This document shows positions 53,031 to 58,732 of a DNA stretch of 58,732 nucleotides, one piece after another. Position numbers and translations under genes: made by a program. Position 1 is the first letter of the stretch, and each line of letters begins with the position of its first letter. Under the pieces are notes generated by a model. It was not told the origin of the DNA. It worked only from the letters and a program-made list of their open reading frames with translations, and made no database searches. The DNA lies in contig JAKADX010000026.1 in assembly GCA_021818505.1 (NCBI GenBank), forward strand, positions 1 through 58,732, given 5' to 3'. This stretch comes from Pseudomonadota bacterium (GTDB lineage: Bacteria; Pseudomonadota; Alphaproteobacteria; Acetobacterales; Acetobacteraceae).

Positions 53031-54512
53031 CTACTTCCCCGGCATCATCTGCGACATGTCGGTGCCGTTCACGGTCAGCTTGCCGTCGATATAGGCGATG
53101 TCCCAGACCGTCGTGGTGCCCTCGGTGCTGCCGATGCCCTTGAGGAAGATCAACCCCGGCTCGGCCTGCCGGAGCATCGGCACGGTCTGCGCGTCGTGGA
53201 TCAGGTCGTTGAGCCCGGTCACCTGCACATGGGCGTGGCCCGAGATCTCGTCGCGGCCGAGCACGCGCATCTCGCCCGAGCCGGTCAGCGTCGCCGGGCC
53301 GAAATCGGCGGTGAGCGTGTCCAGCCCGATCGCCAGCGGCCCGTCATGTACGATCGCCTCGGCATCGCTCTCCAGCGTCGGATCCTCGCCGCCGGTCGCG
53401 GCGGCCCGGCGCAGCAGCGCCAGCACGCGATCCGCCTGCACGCCGCTCAACCGCGGCGTCAGCGCGATGTGGTGCGGCAGATAAGCGTGCAGCGGCCCGT
53501 CGCGCAGCATCGCGCTGTCCAGCCCGTCCAGCCCGATATGCATCCGCAGTTGCAGCCGCCCGTCGGGGGCGGCGGCGCTGGTGCCGAACTCCACCGCCTG
53601 CAGCGCGCCGTCGCCCATCGGACCCTGGAGGTGCACATCCTCCAGCCGCACCCGCTCGCCGAAGCCGCCGATCAGGCCGCCGGCGGCGTCCACCAGCGCG
53701 ACCAGGGCGGTGCGCATCTGCGGCGTCATCTCCGGCTTGGGCGGCTTGTCGCCGGCGGCGATGGCGGCGGAGGCGGAAGCCATGAGCGGCATGACCACGT
53801 CGAGCACGGCATGGACGAGCGGTGGCACGCGCCCCGGCGCCAGCGCGTCGAGATGCGCGTCCAGCCGCGCGTGCGCCGCGCTGAGGGAGACCAGCCCGAC
53901 TTTTTCTACGTGCGACGTGCTCGACAGCAGGTCGGTGCTCGCCGTCTCGGTCACGTCCACCCGGCCGTCGGCGACCGGCTGCCAGGTGATGTGCGTGACG
54001 ACGTGCGCCGCCTCGGTGTGCTGCTCGCCCTGCGGCCCCTGCGAGCGCGCCGAATAGCCGCCGATGCGGCTGTCCCAGGTCGAGGTGGTGGCGAGCGACG
54101 GGTCGATGACGGCGTGATTGTCCTGGTCCTGCAGCGTCAGCGTCCAGGTTCCGCGCCCCTTCTCCGTCGCCGCCGAGACGCTGAGCGGTGAAGGCAGGCG
54201 GATGTCGTCCAGCGTCCAGCGCCCGTCGTCCAGGCCGCGGGCGGTGGCGGTGGCCGGCGCGCCGTCGATCGTGATGCCGGTGGCGCCGATCGGGCCGGCG
54301 ATCGGCATCGCCAGCGCGAATCCGTCGCCCTGCGCCGTCGCCCGCACCGGCCGCTCGCCGAGGTCCACGCGCGGCCCGAGCAGGTTCGCCAGCCAGTCGT
54401 GAAGCTGCCCCTCCAGCGCCGGCGCGTCGGCGGCCCGCGCCGGACCGGCGCCGATGCCGAGCGCCACGCCGAGTGCCAGGCCCGGCAACCCGCCCCGTTT
54501 CCATCCGCGCAT
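53031..54512 (-). CDS. DUF2125-type exported protein
   Basis: 493 residues from ATG 54512. A signal peptide (GGLPGLALGVALGIGAGPARA) precedes an all-beta-like, negatively charged mature protein with repeated motifs (GDGFALAMPIAGPIGATGITIDG, GSGEMRVLGRDEISGHAHVQVTG). DUF2125 proteins are alphaproteobacterial and related to lipid-transport/AsmA-like folds, though that relation is from memory. Location periplasmic. It follows no clear operon partner, with the stop twelve bases from the MaoC stop. Confidence 0.78.
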   Translation of the reverse strand: MRGWKRGGLPGLALGVALGIGAGPARAADAPALEGQLHDWLANLLGPRVDLGERPVRATAQGDGFALAMPIAGPIGATGITIDGAPATATARGLDDGRWTLDDIRLPSPLSVSAATEKGRGTWTLTLQDQDNHAVIDPSLATTSTWDSRIGGYSARSQGPQGEQHTEAAHVVTHITWQPVADGRVDVTETASTDLLSSTSHVEKVGLVSLSAAHARLDAHLDALAPGRVPPLVHAVLDVVMPLMASASAAIAAGDKPPKPEMTPQMRTALVALVDAAGGLIGGFGERVRLEDVHLQGPMGDGALQAVEFGTSAAAPDGRLQLRMHIGLDGLDSAMLRDGPLHAYLPHHIALTPRLSGVQADRVLALLRRAAATGGEDPTLESDAEAIVHDGPLAIGLDTLTADFGPATLTGSGEMRVLGRDEISGHAHVQVTGLNDLIHDAQTVPMLRQAEPGLIFLKGIGSTEGTTTVWDIAYIDGKLTVNGTDMSQMMPGK

Positions 54513-54608
54513 CCAGCCCGCTCCCGATCCCGTGTCGGGGCAGGATAGGAGTGGCGCGGCAGTTGCCACAACGCGGAAACCACCCTCACCGTGCCCGGAT
54601 CGGGCAGC

Positions 54609-55175
54609 TCAGAAATGCAGCCCGATGCGCATGCCGAGTTCGTTGAGGCTGTCGGTCTCGTGCAGCAACGGCCCACTGGTGACGTGGTCGAACAGCACGA
54701 ACAGCCCGAGGCGCGGCGTGACCTGATAGCCGATTTCCGCGCCCAGCCGGATCTGCGGGCCCATGTCCAGCCGGCCCGGCGTGCCCGGTCCGCCGAGCAG
54801 GTCGGGGCCGATCGAGAAGCCGAAGCTCAGGCCGTCGTCCTGGTGCAGCAGGCCGGTGGCGAGCGGCACCGTCCAGGTCAGCCCGGCATAGCCCTGATGG
54901 GACGCGACGGCGGTGTTGACCGTCGCGCCGATGTCGATGCGCGGCGCCGCCGCCCAGCGCAGCCAGCCGGGCAGGTTGGCGGTCCAGCCGGTCAGCGGCG
55001 TGTCGATCAGAAATTCGCCGTTCAGGTTGGCCCCCGGCAGCCGCGAATCGGGTGGCCCCAGATCCGGCCACAGCACGCCGAGCCGCACCTCCACCGGCGA
55101 CGCGGCGGCGGCGGGCGGCGGCAGGAGAAGGATGCCGAGCGCGAGGCCCGGCAGGAGCACGCGGAGGCGCATCAT
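54609..55175 (-). CDS. PagL-like acyloxyacyl hydrolase (outer membrane)
   Basis: 188 residues with signal peptide (LRVLLPGLALGILLL) and a C-terminal aromatic ending (IGLHF), as in outer-membrane beta barrels. Segments LFVLFDHVTSGPLL and LNELGMRIGLHF align by eye with the PagL catalytic H-x-S and Glu; here His-Val-Thr has Thr where Ser is expected, and Glu is at about the right distance. If active it removes a 3-O acyl chain from lipid A. Confidence is higher for barrel/PagL-like than for activity. Confidence 0.7.
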   Translation of the reverse strand: MMRLRVLLPGLALGILLLPPPAAAASPVEVRLGVLWPDLGPPDSRLPGANLNGEFLIDTPLTGWTANLPGWLRWAAAPRIDIGATVNTAVASHQGYAGLTWTVPLATGLLHQDDGLSFGFSIGPDLLGGPGTPGRLDMGPQIRLGAEIGYQVTPRLGLFVLFDHVTSGPLLHETDSLNELGMRIGLHF

Positions 55176-55256
55176 GGGCAGCGGAATAGTTCCGGCGTTC
55201 CTTTATCAATCGCAAACAGGCGGCCGGTGTGAACTTGCGGCGACGGCGCGGGTCGT

Positions 55257-55775
55257 TCACGCGGTTGCGTTGGCTTGCAGCAATGCGCGCAACGCATCCA
55301 GAATTTGCCCGGGCGTGGGCGGACAGCCCCGGATGCTCAGGTCCACCGGCACCGCCGCGTCCACGCCGCCGAGCACGCCGTAGCCGCCCTTGAACACGCC
55401 CGCGTCGATGGCGCAATCGCCCAGCGCCACCACCCATTTCGGCTCCGCCATCGCCTCATGGGCGCGCAGCAGCGGCTCCTGCATGGCCCGCGTCACCGGA
55501 CCGCTCACCAGCAGCACGTCGGCATGGCGTGGGGTTGCGACCAGGGTGATGCCGTAGCGTTCCAGGTCATGAACCGCGCCCGCCAGCATCCTGGCCTCCA
55601 GTTCGCAGCCGTTGCAGCTTCCGGCATCGAGGAAGCAGACCGCGAGGCTGCGGCCGAGCCGTGTCTGCGCCGCCGCCGCCATCCGCTCGGCCAGCGCCGC
55701 GGCGGTCGCTTCATCCGGCGGCGCGGCCGGCGGGGCGCCGCGCAGGCCCGCCCGGATTCTGGGCCAGCGCGTCAC
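55257..55775 (-). CDS. hydrogenase-4/complex-I-like small subunit (HyfI/NuoB type)
   Basis: 172 residues from GTG 55775. It has the four cysteines for one [4Fe4S] cluster: SCNGCE, GDCAIDAG and RGCPPTP. Like HyfI/HycG and NuoB. The GTG overlaps the stop of the large subunit gene by four bases. It is the last gene of the operon in this window. Confidence 0.9.
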   Translation of the reverse strand: MTRWPRIRAGLRGAPPAAPPDEATAAALAERMAAAAQTRLGRSLAVCFLDAGSCNGCELEARMLAGAVHDLERYGITLVATPRHADVLLVSGPVTRAMQEPLLRAHEAMAEPKWVVALGDCAIDAGVFKGGYGVLGGVDAAVPVDLSIRGCPPTPGQILDALRALLQANATA

Positions 55776-57280
55776 AGATCCATCCCCGCACAACTGTCGT
55801 GGAACGAGGCCAGGACGAGACCGAGATCCTCGACCGCGCCGCCGGCCATCGCCGCCTCGGCGAGCGGCCAGTGCAGCCAGGCCGGGTCGCGCGGGAAGCA
55901 GGCGGCGATCAGGCCGCCGTCCAGGCGCAGCCAGTGCCAGATGTCGCCGCGATAGCCCTCGGCGAAGCCGATGCCCTCGCCGGAGGCCGGCGGCAGCGCC
56001 ACGCCGATCGCGCCCTCGGCGGGACCGGCGAGCAACTCGCGCAGCAGGGCGATGGCGTGCGGCAGCTCATCGAGCCGCTGGCGCACGCGCGCGTCCGCGT
56101 CGCCCGCCTGACGCGACGGCAGCGGCACGTCCAGCCCGTCATAGGGCGGATAGCCGGGATGGCGGCGCAGGTCGACCGCCCGGCCGGTGGCGCGCCCGAC
56201 CACTCCGCCGGCCGCCAGCGCGCGCGTGAGCGCCGGCGTCACGACCCCGACGCCGACCAGCCGGCGCAGCAGGCTGCCGGACCCGTCATGCAGCCGCGCC
56301 AGTGCCGGCAACGCCGCCTCCAGCCGCGTCAGCGCCGCCGCGATCGCCGCCTCACCGCCGGGCGCGATCGCGGCGGCAACCCCGCCCGGCACCACGCAGT
56401 CCATCATCAGCCGGTGCCCGAACGCGGCGGCGGCGGCCTCCAGCAGCGCCTCGCGCAGCGGCAGGCACAGGGCGGGCAGCGGCGCGAAGCCGGCCGCCTG
56501 ACCGAGCGAGGCGAGGTCGGCAAGATGGCCGGCGAGCCGCTCGATCTCCGCCATCACGGCGCGCAACATGGCGGCGCGCGGCGGTGCGGCGACGCCGCTC
56601 GCCGCCTCGGCGGCGCGGGCGAAGGCGATGGCGTGCGCAACCGTCGAGTCACCGGCCAGGCGCGCCGCGAAACGGGCCGCGGCGCGCGGCGACTTGCCGC
56701 GCAGCAGCGCCAGCGTGCCCTTGTGCAGCCAGCCGAGCCGCGTCTCCAGCCGCACCACAAGCTCTCCCTGCACGGCCAGCCGCAGTTGCGCCGGCTCGGC
56801 GATGCCGCCACGCACCGGGCCGAGCGGCAGCACGTGCAGGCCGGGGCCGTCGGCGGGGAGGAAGCCCGGCGGCTCCGGCGGGCCGCCCACGGGGACCGGA
56901 CGCGGCGACAGCGGCGCCTGCACCGGCCAGCGCCCGTGATCGAGCCAGGGGCGCGCGTCGGTTCCGCCCTCGGCGGCATGACCCCAGAGATCGAGGATCA
57001 TCCGCTCGAACCACGCGGCGGCGGGGCGCGCGGGCGACAGCGCCGGATAAGCTCCGGCGGCCACCGCGACCGAGGCCGGCAGGATCGCGCCCGTGTCCTC
57101 ATCGCGGAACAGCGCGTGGACATGGCCGCTATCGGCCCACAGCGCCAGCAGCGCCAGGGCCGGCTGGCCGGGCAGCGCGGCGGCGAGCGCGCGCCAGGCC
57201 TCGGCGGTCAGCAGATGTCGCGGCCAGGGCGCGCAGGGCAGGGCGGGGGCGGCGCGGATCAGGGCGGCGGCCTCGCTCAT
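55772..57280 (-). CDS. hydrogenase-4-like large subunit lacking NiFe ligands (HyfG type)
   Basis: 502 residues from ATG 57280. Residues of about 1-120 form a NuoC-like domain, and the rest a NuoD/HycE-like domain (GPVRGGIAEPAQLRLAVQGELVVRLETRLGW is diagnostic). The first CxxC of [NiFe] hydrogenases is replaced by AGDS in RLAGDSTVAH (207-216); the C-terminal pair retains only Cys497 in DSCAGMD where HycE has DPCYSC. So no NiFe site, as in the energy-converting hydrogenase-related (Ehr) group. ATGA overlap with the antiporter-like gene at 57277-57280. Confidence 0.88.
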   Translation of the reverse strand: MSEAAALIRAAPALPCAPWPRHLLTAEAWRALAAALPGQPALALLALWADSGHVHALFRDEDTGAILPASVAVAAGAYPALSPARPAAAWFERMILDLWGHAAEGGTDARPWLDHGRWPVQAPLSPRPVPVGGPPEPPGFLPADGPGLHVLPLGPVRGGIAEPAQLRLAVQGELVVRLETRLGWLHKGTLALLRGKSPRAAARFAARLAGDSTVAHAIAFARAAEAASGVAAPPRAAMLRAVMAEIERLAGHLADLASLGQAAGFAPLPALCLPLREALLEAAAAAFGHRLMMDCVVPGGVAAAIAPGGEAAIAAALTRLEAALPALARLHDGSGSLLRRLVGVGVVTPALTRALAAGGVVGRATGRAVDLRRHPGYPPYDGLDVPLPSRQAGDADARVRQRLDELPHAIALLRELLAGPAEGAIGVALPPASGEGIGFAEGYRGDIWHWLRLDGGLIAACFPRDPAWLHWPLAEAAMAGGAVEDLGLVLASFHDSCAGMDL

Positions 57281-58611
57281 CGCGGCGCGCCTGCCGCGGC
57301 GGCGAACCACGCGACCACCGGACCGGGCATGGCGAGGCCGAGCAGCACCGTCAGCCCCAGCATCAGCCACGCGGGCAGCAGCGCCAGCCATTCCGGCGCC
57401 GGGGCGCGGCCTGGCTCCGCCGCCGGCGGCGCGGCGACGCGCGCCGCCAGTGCCCAGGCCGCGACCGCGACGCCCAGTCCGAGCGGGGCGAGTAGCCACG
57501 GCAGGCGGCGCGCGGTCGCCTCGGCGATCAGGAACAGGCTGGCGAGCAGCCCGAACGGCGGCAGGCCGGCCAGCGCGACAAGCCCGGCCGCGAGCGTCCG
57601 CCGCCGTGCCGGACCGTCGCCGAGACTCAGCGCGCTCGCGGCCTTGGCCAGCGTCAGCAGCATCAGGTGCAGCAGGCCGGCGAAGCTGCCGCCGGGACCG
57701 CCGAGGCCGAAGGCGAAAGTGGCGACTCCGGTCTGCCCGATGAAGGCAAAGGCGAGCGCGCGGGATGCCTCACGCTGGCGCCACAGCGCGAAGGCGGCGA
57801 GCAGCAGCGAGGCCAGCCCCAGCGCCATCAGCGCCGGGCCGGGCGGTATCGCGGCCGAACTCGCCGCCAGCACCGCCCGCGCGCGCAGGATCGCCACCAG
57901 CGCGGCATTCGTCATCGCCCCGCCGAGCAGGCCGGCGAGCGGAGGCGGCAGCGCGGCTTCCGCTGCCGGCAGCCAGGTGTGCAGCGGCACCAGCGCCGCC
58001 AGCGTGCCGTAGCCGGCCAACAGCAGCGCGAACGCGACACTCAGCAGCCGTCCGTCCAGCGCCGGGGCGGCCCGTGCGAGTGCCGTCCAGCTTAGCCCCG
58101 CCATCCCCGGCCCGAGGGCCGGCCGCGCCGCGAGGTAGAGCAGCACCGACCCGAGCAGGGCCAGGCCCAGCCCGACGCCGCCCGCGACCAGCAGCCGCCA
58201 GCCGGCTGCCGCCGCCGTCGCATCATCGTGCGTCAGCCCCAGCAGCGCCGCGGCGGCGATCAGCGCCGCTTCCATCGCGAGCCAGGTCAGACCGACCCCG
58301 TCGGCGAACAGGGCGGCGAGCAGGGCGGCGAGCAGAGCAAGTGCCAGCGCGAGTTGCGGCCGGGCCAGATCGCGCCCGCGCCAGGCGCCCGCCGCGGCGA
58401 CGAACGCGGTCAGCAGCGCGAAAGGCGTTGGCAGGCCTGGCGGCGCGGGGGACAGCACGAGGCCGAGGGTGCAGCCGAGCGCCGCCGCGCTGCCCGCCAC
58501 GGCGAGCCACCAGGCCGCGCGCCGGGTGGGGACGAAGCACGCCGCCACCGCCGCCAGCAGCGGCAGCAGCACGGCCAGCGCGCTCCAGGATGCGGGGGTG
58601 GGGAAGCTCAC
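57277..58611 (-). CDS. hydrogenase-4-like antiporter subunit (HyfF/NuoN type)
   Basis: 444 residues from GTG 58611, about fourteen hydrophobic segments. Motifs: VPLHTWLPAAEAALPPPLAGLLGGAMTNAALVAILR (HyfF/MrpD-type), TWLAMEAALIAAAALLG with the conserved Glu, and LLTLAKAASALSLG with the proton-channel Lys. Ion-pumping membrane arm of a complex-I-like enzyme. The GTG overlaps the upstream gene stop (58608-58611). Confidence 0.9.
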   Translation of the reverse strand: MSFPTPASWSALAVLLPLLAAVAACFVPTRRAAWWLAVAGSAAALGCTLGLVLSPAPPGLPTPFALLTAFVAAAGAWRGRDLARPQLALALALLAALLAALFADGVGLTWLAMEAALIAAAALLGLTHDDATAAAAGWRLLVAGGVGLGLALLGSVLLYLAARPALGPGMAGLSWTALARAAPALDGRLLSVAFALLLAGYGTLAALVPLHTWLPAAEAALPPPLAGLLGGAMTNAALVAILRARAVLAASSAAIPPGPALMALGLASLLLAAFALWRQREASRALAFAFIGQTGVATFAFGLGGPGGSFAGLLHLMLLTLAKAASALSLGDGPARRRTLAAGLVALAGLPPFGLLASLFLIAEATARRLPWLLAPLGLGVAVAAWALAARVAAPPAAEPGRAPAPEWLALLPAWLMLGLTVLLGLAMPGPVVAWFAAAAGAPR

Positions 58612-58732
58612 GCCAGACCTTGCTCCACACAGAGCAGGATCGCCGCCAGGAACGCGAGCGCGAGCGCCACGGCGCCGCGGTCCGCCAGCCGCGCCAGCGG
58701 CGGCACGGCGCGCGCCGCCCGGGCCGCCGCCA
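58608..58732 (-). CDS. membrane subunit, partial (probably HyfE-like)
   Basis: Only the last 40 residues are in the window: basic loop AAARAARAVPP and a final helix ALALAFLAAILLCVEQGLA. The position directly upstream of the HyfF-type gene fits HyfE in the usual hyf order, but the identity cannot be proved from this fragment. The gene continues beyond the right edge. Confidence 0.5.
   Translation of the reverse strand, partial: AAARAARAVPPLARLADRGAVALALAFLAAILLCVEQGLA

Noticed and set aside
52425-54191. 588-residue plus-strand open frame
   Set aside because: Overlaps the MaoC gene in another frame and the DUF2125 gene antisense; composition is shadow-like.
55661-58012. 783-residue plus-strand open frame
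   Set aside because: Antisense to the hydrogenase-like large subunit and antiporter genes; Gln/Arg/Gly-rich shadow with no domain.
1-58732. CRISPR array, rRNA or tRNA genes
   Set aside because: No regular spacer-repeat pattern was seen; the only tandem repeats are coding. No cloverleaf or rRNA-like sequence was recognised in the gaps, although a covariance search was not possible.

Overview
The window is high-GC DNA (72% by hand count over 41401-41460), with GTG/TTG starts, many 1-4 base ATGA/GTGA gene overlaps and little non-coding space. The gene set fits an alphaproteobacterium, probably a Rhodospirillales/Acetobacteraceae chromosome: DUF1178, DUF2125 and TRIC proteins, a ComF gene beside an NDUFAF5-like methyltransferase, Cox-type molybdo-enzyme maturation genes and a hydrogenase-4-like complex. 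Placement rests on gene content only. No rRNA, tRNA or CRISPR array was seen.

Layout. 1-1077: one hypothetical gene and about 470 bases with no convincing gene. 1078-5117: a sulfotransferase diverging from a phosphonate-catabolism pair (FAD amine oxidase plus phosphonoacetaldehyde hydrolase), then a persulfide dioxygenase-rhodanese fusion. 5124-9786 (minus): a ribose-type ABC transporter with a LysR regulator upstream. 9891-11342: WrbA, DoxX and a zinc-ribbon membrane protein. 11458-16985: a complete five-gene dipeptide/oligopeptide ABC operon followed by a luciferase-like flavin monooxygenase. 18302-25955: housekeeping genes (Nudix, PyrD, HAD phosphatase, NDUFAF5-like methyltransferase, ComF, glutaredoxin, DUF1178, KefC-type antiporter). 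25975-36447: accessory genes, including a tandem-repeat protein, a split chromate transporter, a TauD-like dioxygenase, a CHAP hydrolase, RidA, glyoxalase-like and DadA proteins, paired lipoproteins and a PrpB-like lyase.

36603-42003 is one tightly overlapping operon for maturation of a CoxL/xanthine-dehydrogenase type molybdenum hydroxylase (CoxG, MoxR ATPase, VWA protein, split XdhC, molybdopterin-binding/MocA fusion). The enzyme it serves is not in the window. Directly after it, 42000-44286 is a small mobile/defence island: four copies of a REP palindrome with a GTAG head, a REP-associated tyrosine transposase (RAYT) and a low-GC HEPN protein of the ApeA abortive-infection type lying between two direct REP copies. 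44462-47331 carries a coupled small ORF plus M20 amidohydrolase, a TRIC channel and an Acetobacteraceae-type hypothetical protein.

47398-52438 (minus) is a membrane-stress-like operon (FtsH, P-type ATPase, DedA). The remainder holds a MaoC dehydratase, a DUF2125 protein, a PagL-like outer membrane protein and, at the right edge, the end of a hydrogenase-4/complex-I-like operon whose large subunit has lost the NiFe-binding cysteines. The most distinctive points are the REP/RAYT/ApeA island, where REP copies supply the stop codons of two genes, and the cysteine-less hydrogenase-like complex.
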